This document shows, piece by piece, positions 28,397 to 36,830 of a DNA stretch of 64,000 nucleotides. Below the pieces are notes generated by a model, which worked only from the letters and a program-made list of their open reading frames with translations, made no database searches and was not told the origin of the DNA. The position numbers were made by a program, and so were the translations under genes. Numbering within the stretch: the first letter of the stretch is position 1; each line of letters starts with the position of its first letter. Source of the stretch: Pseudomonas corrugata (GTDB lineage Bacteria; Pseudomonadota; Gammaproteobacteria; Pseudomonadales; Pseudomonadaceae); NCBI RefSeq assembly GCF_001269905.1, contig NZ_LHVK01000007.1:62001-126000 (forward strand). Direction: 5' to 3'.

Positions 28397-30010
28397 CTAG
28401 GCCTCATCATCCAGGCGCCTTCCGACCAGTCGTCGCCCGCGGGTAATCAGCTCAATAAGCTGCACGGCGCTGAGGGCATGGGCAAACAGCCAACCCTGGC
28501 CGAACGTGACGCCTTCGCTACGCAGGTATGACGCTTGGGCCTCGTGCTCGATACCTTCGGCGATCACCTTGAGTTCCAGCGCGTGAGCCATACGAATGAT
28601 GTGCGGCGCCACGCCACTGCTGGCGGCGTCGTGGCCGAGGGCATCGATAAAGGCCTTGTCGATTTTCAGACAGTCCACCGGCAGCGTCTGCAGGTAAGCC
28701 AGACTGCAATAACCGGTGCCAAAATCGTCAATCAGTACTTGATGGCCCACATCCCGCAACGACTGCAGGTTATCCCTGGCAACCAGCACATCGATCAGCC
28801 CGCGCTCCGTTACTTCAAAGGCAATCTGCCGCGCCGACACCCGATGCCGCGCCAGCAAGCGCGCAATCACCTCACCGATGCGCGGTACCATCACGTCGCA
28901 CGCCGCCAGGTTCACGGAAATATAGAGCTGCGGATTGGCTCGCAATAGCTGGCCCAACTGATCAAACAGCCGCTGCAAGACGAAGTCGGTGATCTGGCGG
29001 ATCTGCCCGGTATCTTCCGCCATGGGAATGAACAGATCGGGACTGGTCAAGGTGCCGTCCGGTCGTCGCCAGCGCAACAAGGCTTCAGCACCGACACAGT
29101 TGCGGCTGTGCAAGTCGAAGATCGGCTGATAAAGCACCTGGAACTCGCCCCGACGGATGGCCCCATGCAGCTCGGCATCCATGGATTGATGCTGACGCGC
29201 CAGGAGGAACACCAGAAAACCGATCCCCAGGCCCAGTATCAGGCTGGTGGGCAGCATCCACCAGGCGTTGGCCGGAATATGAAAGCCGTTGCGCTGGGCA
29301 ATCAGCACCAACTGATATTCCGGGCTGTCGGTCTGCATGCGATAGATCAACCGGGTCGCTGTCACCTGCAGGGCATTGCGGTTTTTCGGAGGCCAAGGCT
29401 CGGTGGGTGGCCAGTATTGATCGGTACCCAGCACGGGAACGGCACGCTCACCATGGTCCAGGACCACCAGCAGGCTGCTGCCTGGCGGCAGGTCCACCAC
29501 GTCGGTCAGATGCCCTCTGGAAGTGGCGACCCGAAAATTACCGCGTCCCAACATCAACACGGCGCGGTTTTCGTCGGGCTCAGTGGTGGTGTTTAGCCAA
29601 TAACTATAGGTCGGCCCCCGTAAGTCAGGGGCACGGGCGAGGGACAATCCGCTCTGGCGTGGACGACTGGAGCAGGCACCGCGACTGTCGACATACACCG
29701 CCTCGTAGACGAAGCGATAGTTGAAGCTGGCCTGTTGCAAGGTCGCAATCATTTCCTCGTCGCACCCACGCAGCGGTTGGGCTTGCAGGTCATCAAGGCT
29801 TTCGCGCAGTTGTCCGAAAAGCTGCTCCAGCCTTTGCAGGAAGCGTTCGCCTTGGGCATTCATCTGGTCGCTTTCGCGCTGCTGGGTCTGTTGCACGACC
29901 ACAAACAGGCTCCCCGCCAGCAACAGCAGCGTACTAAGGGCAGCCGCAACCGTCGCCAGGAAGAGAGGGCGATGGAGCCAGCTGTGCAGCGTTTCGCGGG
30001 CAGCCTTCAT
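28397..30010 (-). CDS. CSS-motif EAL phosphodiesterase
   Basis: 537-residue membrane protein predicted to hydrolyse c-di-GMP. An N-terminal transmembrane helix (about 15-37) precedes a periplasmic CSS-motif sensor (SRGACSSRPRQ), a second helix (about 240-262), then a cytoplasmic EAL domain with GAEALLRWRR, YISVNLAACD, EVTERGL and DDFGTGYCSL. Catalytic motifs look intact. CSS-EAL proteins of this class are often redox-controlled through the CSS cysteine and DsbA/DsbB; a dsbA gene lies 4 kb away on the same strand. Confidence 0.9.
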   Translation of the reverse strand: MKAARETLHSWLHRPLFLATVAAALSTLLLLAGSLFVVVQQTQQRESDQMNAQGERFLQRLEQLFGQLRESLDDLQAQPLRGCDEEMIATLQQASFNYRFVYEAVYVDSRGACSSRPRQSGLSLARAPDLRGPTYSYWLNTTTEPDENRAVLMLGRGNFRVATSRGHLTDVVDLPPGSSLLVVLDHGERAVPVLGTDQYWPPTEPWPPKNRNALQVTATRLIYRMQTDSPEYQLVLIAQRNGFHIPANAWWMLPTSLILGLGIGFLVFLLARQHQSMDAELHGAIRRGEFQVLYQPIFDLHSRNCVGAEALLRWRRPDGTLTSPDLFIPMAEDTGQIRQITDFVLQRLFDQLGQLLRANPQLYISVNLAACDVMVPRIGEVIARLLARHRVSARQIAFEVTERGLIDVLVARDNLQSLRDVGHQVLIDDFGTGYCSLAYLQTLPVDCLKIDKAFIDALGHDAASSGVAPHIIRMAHALELKVIAEGIEHEAQASYLRSEGVTFGQGWLFAHALSAVQLIELITRGRRLVGRRLDDEA

Positions 30011-30086
30011 CGATTGGTAATCCGAAAGTTACCAATGAGTTATAGCCCCTGATTGGGAATCGGCCTTTATCATCGGACAGGCGTCA

Positions 30087-30866
30087 TTATTTTGTCCTGT
30101 TGAGCACCTGCAGGATCGCCGCGCTTTGCGCGTCAGGCATACCGTCGAACCGGGTCGGTCGATAACGCATCTGGAAGGCGGCCAGCACATGGCGGGTAGC
30201 CACGTCCCAGTCGCCGGTCCGGGGAGTTGGATAGCCGAGGCGGGCCAACTCGGTCTGGAACCACGTGGCGCTCGGCAGTTGCGCTACGAAGGAAGCCTGC
30301 TGGCGTGCCACTGCCTGTTCGTCCGGCCAGACGCCCAGGCCTGCTTCCGCCAGGCGCTTCCAGGGGAACAACGGCCCCGGATCAAGCTTGCGCAGGGGGG
30401 CGATGTCGCTGTGTCCGATGATGTTGATTGGGTTGATCGCGTTGCGCCGGGTGATGTCCTTGAGCAATGCGATCAAGGATTGGACCTGGGCTTCACTATA
30501 CGGATACCAGAGACGCCCGGTGGGGGTGTCGAGGTACCCCGGATTGACGATCTCGATACCGATGGAACTGGAGTTGAGCCAGGTCCGACCCTGCCATTCG
30601 CTGTCCCCGGCGTGCCAGGCGCGCCGGCTTTCATCCACCAGCTTGTAGATGGTCGCATCCTTGTCGTCGCTGATCAGGTAGTGGGCGCTGACCTCACCGT
30701 GGGTCAGCAGCGCCAGGGACCGCTCCAGGGAGGCCGAGGTGTAATGCACCACGACGAACTGGATACGGCTGTCCTGGTTGGCCGACGGGTGGCTGGTATC
30801 AATCCGGGGGCCGCTGGCACAACCGGCCAGGGCCAGCAAAAATACAATGATTGAGACAGTTTTCAT
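30087..30866 (-). CDS. ampDh2: N-acetylmuramoyl-L-alanine amidase AmpDh2
   Basis: Zinc amidase that removes stem peptides from peptidoglycan in the periplasm. 259 residues: lipoprotein signal with lipobox LALAGC, amidase_2 domain starting FVVVHYTS with zinc ligands in that histidine and in GHSDIAPLRKLDPG, and a C-terminal peptidoglycan-binding helical domain. The start at 30866 gives a proper lipoprotein leader. Position next to dgcH matches PA5485. Likely outer-membrane anchored. Confidence 0.92.
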   Translation of the reverse strand: MKTVSIIVFLLALAGCASGPRIDTSHPSANQDSRIQFVVVHYTSASLERSLALLTHGEVSAHYLISDDKDATIYKLVDESRRAWHAGDSEWQGRTWLNSSSIGIEIVNPGYLDTPTGRLWYPYSEAQVQSLIALLKDITRRNAINPINIIGHSDIAPLRKLDPGPLFPWKRLAEAGLGVWPDEQAVARQQASFVAQLPSATWFQTELARLGYPTPRTGDWDVATRHVLAAFQMRYRPTRFDGMPDAQSAAILQVLNRTK

Positions 30867-30970
30867 GGCGCGAATGCGTTTACGGATGGCGAATAATGCA
30901 ACAGTGTAACGTATCACTGTGCAAGGATCTGGATTGCCTTCCAGGATTAAACAGAATGGAACAATTGATC

Positions 30971-33016
30971 TCAGCCCAGTTCCACTCGGTTACGCCCGGC
31001 AGATTTTGCCCGATATAGCGCCTGATCGGCCCTTTTAAGTACCAGATCGCTGTGTTCACCCGGCTTGAACGCGGTCATGCCCATGGACACGGTGATCGTT
31101 ACCGGCTCGCCCTTGAAGTGAAACGGGCAGGCTTCGATTGCCGCGCGCAGGACCTCAGCCAGTTTGGCGCCCGATGCCAACGGCGTGTCGGGCACCAGCA
31201 GGACAAACTCCTCGCCACCAAAGCGAGCGATGAAGTCGCTGCCCCGCAGACGTTTACGCAGCACGGTGGCAATGATCTTCAATACCCGGTCACCAGCCAG
31301 GTGCCCGTAATTGTCATTGATGCGCTTGAAGTGATCGAGGTCGAGCATCGCCAGCAACAAGCTGTTGCCGTGCCGCTGCCACTGAGCGACTTCGTGTTCC
31401 AGCCGCTCGGCCCAGGCGGCACGGTTGGGCAGCCCGGTGAGCGGGTCTATCAGCGCCTTTTGGCGCTGCTCTTCCAGATTCTCACGCACGACCTGGGCTT
31501 CTTGTTCCATCACCGCGACGCGCTCGGCCAGGCTCTTGAGGCGACTGGAAACCTCCTGCTCGCGCTGATCACGCTGCTTCTGGTGCTGATCCATCGTACC
31601 GAGCAGGCCTTCCAGATGGTTCTCCAGCACCTGCTTGAGACCTTCCAGATCGTCGGCTTCCTGCATGCTGCTTTGCAGGCCATCGACCTGCTCGCGAATC
31701 TGGGTGTCCATTTCCCTGGAGGCCGAACGATTGTCGGCATGGCCTTCACTGGCGGCACGCAGGCTGCTCTGGAAGGACTCCAGGCGATCATTGAGACGTT
31801 GCAGATACGCTTCGAATTCATGCTGACCGCTGTCCGTCACGGCCAACATCAGCGTCGCGAAATCGTCGAGAATCGGTAGCAATTCATACCAGTTCAGACC
31901 ATTTCGAAGGCGTTCACCCATGGCCTCGGCTTGAGGACGATGACGCTCAGGCAGGGTCAGGTCGCCCAGCAGGCCCAGCAGGGTGTCTTCGATGTGCCTT
32001 GCCACCGAACTGTAGGAGGGTTCCGGGGAGTCGGGCAGGGCGTAATGGGCCTCATCCGAATCAGCAGCCACTGGCGCGACGGTTGTCGACGGCTCATCAG
32101 GTTCTGTATCGGGGGGCTGTGCTTCATCGGTTGATAGCGCTTCGGACACCAGCTCGTCGGGATTCTCCAGCGCAGCGGCGGCAACCGTAGGCTCTGTGAC
32201 AGTAGGCTGCGTGGCAGTCGGCACAGGCCCAGTGGCTTCCTCCGGCTCGAGAACCGGCGGGGCATTGTCGGTGATCGACTTCGGAGCTGGGTCGAGCATC
32301 GGCGGAATGAAGGCCACCGGTTCGGGGGCTTCATCAACGGGCCTGGCCTGTTCCACCGTCGACATGACCGGTGCAGTAACGGTCATCGGCTGCGTCGGCG
32401 CTGGCGGTGGCGCTTCGATCGGTGTCGCCAAGGGCACAGGCGCAACGCTGTCCGGAACGGGTTCGTGGGGCTGAGGTGCCACCTCCTCATGACCATGGCC
32501 ACCAAACAACCGTTGCAGCAGGCCGGGACGACTCGCTTCGGCAGGCGCCTCCAATACACTCAGCGCCTTGCCCTGCAAGTCGCTCAACTCGCTGAGCAGC
32601 AGGGGAATTTCCCGGGCCTGGTCGACTCGCGTCTCCAGATGCTTGGCAAACTTTTTCAGCGGCCGGCGAACGTCCTTCGGCAGCGGCAGGGTCTGCAACT
32701 GAGCGACCAACGCAGTCAACGCGGTGCTCATCTGTTCGACCCGGGTCTCGCGGCGCTGCTCGGAATCCAGCACGGCTTTTTCCAGGCGTGGCAACAGGGC
32801 GGCGAGGGCGGCGTCCATGTCATCGGTGCGCACCACTTCGCGCATCTCTTTCATGCATTGATCAACGGCCCGGTCCGTGCCTTCGGCGGCCAGGGTACTG
32901 CGTACCAGGCCACGGCGCAGCAAATCGAGCCGAGCGCCCCAGCGGCGCTCCAGCTTTTCCTGCTGCTCAATGCTCTTGAGGTACTTCTCTCTCCAGCGTT
33001 CGGCGTCGTCGCTCAT
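30971..33016 (-). CDS. dgcH: Diguanylate cyclase DgcH-like (GGDEF)
   Basis: 681-residue soluble c-di-GMP synthase. A coiled-coil-rich N-terminus is followed by a long Pro/Glu/Ala-rich linker (about 165-330), another helical region with heptad-like stretches (about 340-520), and a GGDEF domain whose active site is GGEEF at 600-604. An I-site RGSD lies five residues before it, so product inhibition is expected. No transmembrane segment. The ATG overlaps the upstream exonuclease stop by 4 bases (ATGA), showing translational coupling in a dsbA-exonuclease-dgcH operon. PA5487 equivalent. Confidence 0.92.
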   Translation of the reverse strand: MSDDAERWREKYLKSIEQQEKLERRWGARLDLLRRGLVRSTLAAEGTDRAVDQCMKEMREVVRTDDMDAALAALLPRLEKAVLDSEQRRETRVEQMSTALTALVAQLQTLPLPKDVRRPLKKFAKHLETRVDQAREIPLLLSELSDLQGKALSVLEAPAEASRPGLLQRLFGGHGHEEVAPQPHEPVPDSVAPVPLATPIEAPPPAPTQPMTVTAPVMSTVEQARPVDEAPEPVAFIPPMLDPAPKSITDNAPPVLEPEEATGPVPTATQPTVTEPTVAAAALENPDELVSEALSTDEAQPPDTEPDEPSTTVAPVAADSDEAHYALPDSPEPSYSSVARHIEDTLLGLLGDLTLPERHRPQAEAMGERLRNGLNWYELLPILDDFATLMLAVTDSGQHEFEAYLQRLNDRLESFQSSLRAASEGHADNRSASREMDTQIREQVDGLQSSMQEADDLEGLKQVLENHLEGLLGTMDQHQKQRDQREQEVSSRLKSLAERVAVMEQEAQVVRENLEEQRQKALIDPLTGLPNRAAWAERLEHEVAQWQRHGNSLLLAMLDLDHFKRINDNYGHLAGDRVLKIIATVLRKRLRGSDFIARFGGEEFVLLVPDTPLASGAKLAEVLRAAIEACPFHFKGEPVTITVSMGMTAFKPGEHSDLVLKRADQALYRAKSAGRNRVELG

Positions 33017-33891
33017 TCATCGGGTCCGCAAGGGGCAGAACTCAGCGCAGGCAATGCGTCAGCCGTGAGCGAACCCGGTAAACGAATTTCGACTGCAACC
33101 GGCAGGTGATCGGAAATGGGCTGGGCCAGAACTTCGACACGCTCAAGGGTCAGGGTCGGGCTCAGCAGTATATGGTCCAGGCAGCGCTGGGGGCGCCAGC
33201 TGGGGAATGTCGCTTCGAGTTGGGGCGCGAGCAGGCCGAGGTCACGCAGTGGCGACGTCTGCAGCAGATCGCTGGCATGGGTATTCATGTCTCCCATCAG
33301 TACCTGATGTTTATACCCACCGATCAATTCACGGATATAGGCCAGTTGCATCGTCCGGGTACGCGCCCCGAGGGCCAGGTGCATCATGACCACGACCAAT
33401 GCCTCCGGACCTTCGCCGAAGCGCGCAAGGATCGCTCCACGCCCCTTGGGACCCGGTAGTGGATGGTCTTCGATCGCCCAGGGCCGCAGGCGACTCAGCA
33501 CACCATTGCTGTGCTGGGCGAGACGGCCGAGGTTGCGATTGAGTTGTTGATACCAGTAGGGAAACGCACCCAGTTGGGCCAGATGCTCCACCTGGTTGAC
33601 GTAGCCCGACCTCAGACTGCCGCCATCGGCCTCTTGCAAGGCCACCAGGTCGAAATCCTTCAGCAGATCGCCGATTTTCTGCAGGTTACCGGCACGCCCG
33701 GTGTGTGGCAGCAGATGTTGCCAACCCCGGGTCAGGTAATGTCGGTAGCGTTCGGTGCTGATACCAACCTGGATGTTGAAGCTGAGCAATCGCAAACGAC
33801 TGTCGGTGGGCAGGCCCGTGGACGCGACATGATGCTCGTTGACCCGCGGCTCATGCAGGCCAACGATGCGTTCGGTGCTCCAGCGAGCCAT
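33013..33891 (-). CDS. Endonuclease/exonuclease/phosphatase-family protein
   Basis: 292 residues with the EEP fold (DNase I/ExoIII superfamily): RLLSFNIQVGI near the start, DLVALQEADGGSLRSG with the catalytic Glu, MGDMNTHASDL and the final DHLPVAVEI. It belongs to the small subgroup usually found beside dsbA and dgcH in Pseudomonas (PA5488). Substrate is unknown; nucleic acid or phosphoester are both possible. No signal peptide is visible. Starts 14 bases after dsbA. Confidence 0.88.
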   Translation of the reverse strand: MARWSTERIVGLHEPRVNEHHVASTGLPTDSRLRLLSFNIQVGISTERYRHYLTRGWQHLLPHTGRAGNLQKIGDLLKDFDLVALQEADGGSLRSGYVNQVEHLAQLGAFPYWYQQLNRNLGRLAQHSNGVLSRLRPWAIEDHPLPGPKGRGAILARFGEGPEALVVVMMHLALGARTRTMQLAYIRELIGGYKHQVLMGDMNTHASDLLQTSPLRDLGLLAPQLEATFPSWRPQRCLDHILLSPTLTLERVEVLAQPISDHLPVAVEIRLPGSLTADALPALSSAPCGPDE

Positions 33892-33905
33892 GACGTGGCC
33901 CGCGC

Positions 33906-34550
33906 TTAGTTGGCAACAGCCTTGGTTGCCGCTCGCTCTTTGGCGATCAGCTTGTCGGCCAGTTGCAGCGCTTCGTCCGCGCCGCCGGCAGAGCCGATAT
34001 CAAAGCGGTATTTGCCGTTGACGATCATGGTTGGTACGCCGGTGATCTCGTACTTCTTCGCCAGCTCCTTGGCTTTGACGATTTGGCCCTTCACGGCGAA
34101 AGAGTCAAAGGTCGCCAGGAATTTCTCCTTGTCTACGCCCTGGGTTGCCAGGAAGTCTGCCATGTCATTTTTGTCAGTCAGCTTTTTATGTTCTTTCTGG
34201 ATCGCGTTGAACACCGCAGCGTGAACCTTGTGCTCGACACCCATGGCCTCGAGGGTCAGGAACATCTGGCCATGGGCATCCCACGGGCCGCCGAACATGG
34301 CAGGGATGCGAACGAAGTTCACGTCCGAAGGCAGCTTATCGACCCATGGATTGATCACCGGCTCGAAAGCGTAGCAGTGCGGGCAGCCATACCAGAACAG
34401 CTCCACCACTTCGATCTTGCCGGGCACGGCCACCGGAACCGAGTTGCTCAATTCGACGTAAGGGGCTTTCGATTCCTCGGCGTTGGCTTGAGCGCCGATG
34501 CCGAACAGGCTGGCGGCGACGAGCGCGGCGCTGATGATCAGATTACGCAT
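33906..34550 (-). CDS. dsbA: Thiol:disulfide oxidoreductase DsbA
   Basis: Periplasmic enzyme that introduces disulfide bonds, 214 residues. Signal peptide about 1-24 (GIGAQANA), thioredoxin fold with the active site C56-P-H-C59 in FWYGCPHCYAFEP, and the cis-proline loop TGVPTMIVNGKYRF. Length and motifs are normal. First gene of the dsbA-exonuclease-dgcH operon. Confidence 0.96.
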   Translation of the reverse strand: MRNLIISAALVAASLFGIGAQANAEESKAPYVELSNSVPVAVPGKIEVVELFWYGCPHCYAFEPVINPWVDKLPSDVNFVRIPAMFGGPWDAHGQMFLTLEAMGVEHKVHAAVFNAIQKEHKKLTDKNDMADFLATQGVDKEKFLATFDSFAVKGQIVKAKELAKKYEITGVPTMIVNGKYRFDIGSAGGADEALQLADKLIAKERAATKAVAN

Positions 34551-34642
34551 GCTTTACTCCTGGACAAATAGGTGGCCTCGCGAGGTGTGTTCTCAGACAG
34601 ACCATGGCGGGTTCAAGTTCTTAGTGTAACGGCAGCGGCCAC

Positions 34643-34670
34643 AAAAAAGGGCGGCCAAAGCCACCCTTTT
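34643..34670 (-). terminator. Rho-independent terminator after cytochrome c4
   Basis: On the minus strand AAGGGTGGC pairs with GCCGCCCTT around a 4-base loop and is followed by TTTT. It separates the cytochrome genes from dsbA. Confidence 0.88.
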
Positions 34671-34746
34671 GATGCTTGCATCGACAGATTAATCGAGCGT
34701 TAACGTTACAAGCGGTATACACCCCTCGCAACGCCGCTCAAAGACC

Positions 34747-35358
34747 TTAGTGCAGGCCCTGGATGTAGCTGGCGACAGCTGCAATATCTTCGTCGCTCAG
34801 CTTGCGAGCGATGGTGCGCATGGGCATCGCGTCGCCGTCGTTGGCACGACCGCCTTCTTCCTTGCGGAAATCGGTCAATTGCTTGGCCACGTACTGGGCA
34901 TGCTGACCGCCCAGGTGCGGGAAGCCGGCAGCGGCGTTGCCGGCACCGTTCGGCGAATGGCAACCGGTGCAGGCCGGCAGGCCTTTTTCCAGGTCACCGC
35001 CACGGAACAGCTTCTCACCGCGGGCCACGAGTTTCTGGTCGGCGGCGCCGACGCTGCCTTTCTGGCTGGAGAAATAGGCGGCGATGTCCGACAGGTCCTG
35101 ATCGCTCAGGTTGGTCAGCAGGCCAGTCATTTCCAGAACGGTACGCTTGCCCGACTTGATGTCGTGCAATTGCTTGGTCAGGTAGCGTTCGCCCTGGCCC
35201 GCCAGTTTCGGAAAGTTTGGTGCTGCGCTGTTGCCATCCGGCCCATGGCAGGCCCCGCAAACGGCGGCTTTCGCCTGACCGGCGGCGGCATCGCCAGCGG
35301 CGTGGGCTACGCCGGATATCCCCAAGGTCAACAGCAGACTCACGATCAGTTTGTTCAT
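34747..35358 (-). CDS. cc4: Dihaem cytochrome c4
   Basis: Periplasmic electron carrier to terminal oxidases, 203 residues. Signal peptide about 1-20 (GISGVAHA), two class I cytochrome domains with haem sites C34-GA-CH38 and C130-TG-CH134, and candidate Met ligands in VLEMTG and DAMPMRT. Both domains are complete, as in the c4 family. It follows the monohaem cytochrome gene by 46 bases on the same strand. Confidence 0.95.
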   Translation of the reverse strand: MNKLIVSLLLTLGISGVAHAAGDAAAGQAKAAVCGACHGPDGNSAAPNFPKLAGQGERYLTKQLHDIKSGKRTVLEMTGLLTNLSDQDLSDIAAYFSSQKGSVGAADQKLVARGEKLFRGGDLEKGLPACTGCHSPNGAGNAAAGFPHLGGQHAQYVAKQLTDFRKEEGGRANDGDAMPMRTIARKLSDEDIAAVASYIQGLH

Positions 35359-35404
35359 CAGCTAATCCAACTACGGCTAAGGGTTAAAGAGTTATGGACC
35401 GGGT

Positions 35405-35695
35405 TCACTCGCTCATCCACTGGATGATGGCTTGGTAATCCTCGGCACTGCAGTCCATGCACAAACCACGCGGCGGCATCGCCTTGAAACCCTGGGTCAC
35501 GTGTTGCACCAGCGTCCCCATACCTTTCGCCAACCTCGGCGTCCAAGCTTCCTGATCGCCCTTGCGGGGCGCCGTTGGGAGTTGGCCGGAATGACAGGCA
35601 CCACAAACACGGTTGTACACAGCTTCCGGATCCTGTGTAGCCTGAGCGCTGTAAAGCGGCATCAGGACACCGGCAGCTAGCAGCCATTTCGTCAT
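35405..35695 (-). CDS. Monohaem cytochrome c5-type protein
   Basis: 96 residues. Signal peptide about 1-19, a single haem site C31-GA-CH35, a probable Met ligand in FKAMPPRG and a second cysteine pair in GLCMDCS, the disulfide that marks cytochrome c5. Periplasmic electron carrier; first of two cytochrome genes transcribed leftwards and divergent from engB. Confidence 0.92.
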   Translation of the reverse strand: MTKWLLAAGVLMPLYSAQATQDPEAVYNRVCGACHSGQLPTAPRKGDQEAWTPRLAKGMGTLVQHVTQGFKAMPPRGLCMDCSAEDYQAIIQWMSE

Positions 35696-35885
35696 AAAAC
35701 GACCTTTTCAGGGTTGAGAGCAAGCTGCGTTCTTGTGCGCATTCAGGTCGGTCGCTCTCGTGAGCCTCATCCTTCGCTGGGACAAAGCGCACACAAAATC
35801 TGCGGCATTATATACTGGCGTCACTGAAACGGAAACGACACAGCTTGCCGCGTCCATTCCCGACGCCACCCACATCGGAAATCCC

Positions 35886-36527
35886 ATGCAACTGAAGAAC
35901 CCCATCCTTGGCCTGTGCCAACAGTCCACCTTCATGCTCAGCGCCGCCAAAGTCGATCAATGCCCCGACGACGAAGGCTTCGAAGTAGCGTTTGCCGGGC
36001 GTTCAAACGCCGGCAAATCCAGCGCGCTGAACACCTTGACCCATGCAAGCCTGGCACGCACCTCGAAAACCCCAGGTCGCACGCAGCTGCTGAACTTCTT
36101 CAAACTAGACGATGAACGCCGTTTGGTCGACCTGCCCGGCTACGGCTACGCCAAGGTGCCGATTCCGCTCAAGCAACACTGGCAGCGCCACCTGGAAGCC
36201 TATCTGGGCAGTCGCGAAAGTTTGAAGGGTCTGATCCTGATGATGGACATCCGCCATCCGATGACCGACTTCGATACGCTGATGCTGGACTGGGCGGTCG
36301 CCAGCGGCATGCCCATGCACATCCTGCTGACCAAAGCGGACAAGCTCACCTACGGTGCGGCCAAGAACACGCTTCTCAAAGTGCAGTCGGAAATCCGCAA
36401 GGGCTGGGGCGATGCGATCACCATCCAGCTGTTCTCGGCACCCAAGCGCATGGGCCTCGAAGAAGCCTATACCGTGCTGGCCGACTGGATGGAGCTCGCG
36501 GACAAGGGCAGCGAAGAGGCCGAATAA
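35886..36527 (+). CDS. engB: Ribosome-biogenesis GTPase EngB (YihA)
   Basis: GTPase needed for large-subunit assembly and division, 213 residues. G1 is GRSNAGKSS (38-46), the G2 region is [13 protein letters not shown]3 is [10 protein letters not shown] and G4 is TKADKL. The ATG at 35886 ([10 protein letters not shown]) is chosen because it matches family N-termini; the frame stays open upstream without support. Convergent with ersA and polA, the same neighbourhood as yihA-spf-polA in E. coli. Confidence 0.95.
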   Translation: MQLKNPILGLCQQSTFMLSAAKVDQCPDDEGFEVAFAGRSNAGKSSALNTLTHASLARTSKTPGRTQLLNFFKLDDERRLVDLPGYGYAKVPIPLKQHWQRHLEAYLGSRESLKGLILMMDIRHPMTDFDTLMLDWAVASGMPMHILLTKADKLTYGAAKNTLLKVQSEIRKGWGDAITIQLFSAPKRMGLEEAYTVLADWMELADKGSEEAE

Positions 36528-36541
36528 GCCGAATCGCAGGC

Positions 36542-36672
36542 AAAAAAAACCCCGGACTTCGTATGGGGAGGGGGAAGTTCGGGGTCCAAGTTCCGGACCG
36601 CTAGGGCGGGGTCCAGATATCTGCCAACACTTAACACAACATAGGAGCATTGAAGGGCTTCACCAGCCATTC
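36542..36672 (-). ncRNA. ersA: Small regulatory RNA ErsA
   Basis: Found on the minus strand between engB and polA, the location of ErsA in P. aeruginosa (and of Spot 42 in E. coli). Predicted length is about 131 bases. The 3' end is a strong terminator: CCCCGAACTTC pairs with GAAGTCCGGGG (36574-36584 with 36550-36560, one G-U pair) followed by eight U. The terminator loop exposes the CCCCCTCCCC seed-like region. A second stem, GGACC/GGTCC, lies at 36595-36614. In P. aeruginosa ErsA is AlgU-dependent and represses algC, linking envelope stress to exopolysaccharides. Confidence 0.85.
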
Positions 36673-36678
36673 AGAATC

Positions 36679-36706
36679 TCTGAGTAGCATTTCATGGGTT
36701 TAGTTC
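36679..36706 (-). promoter_or_regulatory. AlgU-type promoter of ersA
   Basis: On the minus strand GAACTA (36706-36701), 17-base spacer, TCAGA (36683-36679) resembles GAACTT-N16/17-TCTGA, with a start expected near 36672. This gives the transcript length known for ErsA. Confidence 0.6.
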
Positions 36707-36770
36707 AGATTATTTTTGAAATGACCTTAGGAAATTTCTTACTCACCCCTCGCAGGCAATGACATTCCAT

Positions 36771-36812
36771 TGTGGCGGGGGGATTTATCCCCGCCGGGCT
36801 GCAAAGCAGCCC
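36771..36812. repeat. Single REP with GGGCTGC hairpin
   Basis: GTGGCGGGGGGATTTATCCC and an adjoining hairpin GGGCTGC-AAA-GCAGCCC, just downstream of the polA stop. It may serve as the 3' end of polA mRNA. Confidence 0.8.
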
Positions 36813-36830
36813 CCAGAAGTTCGTCACGCC

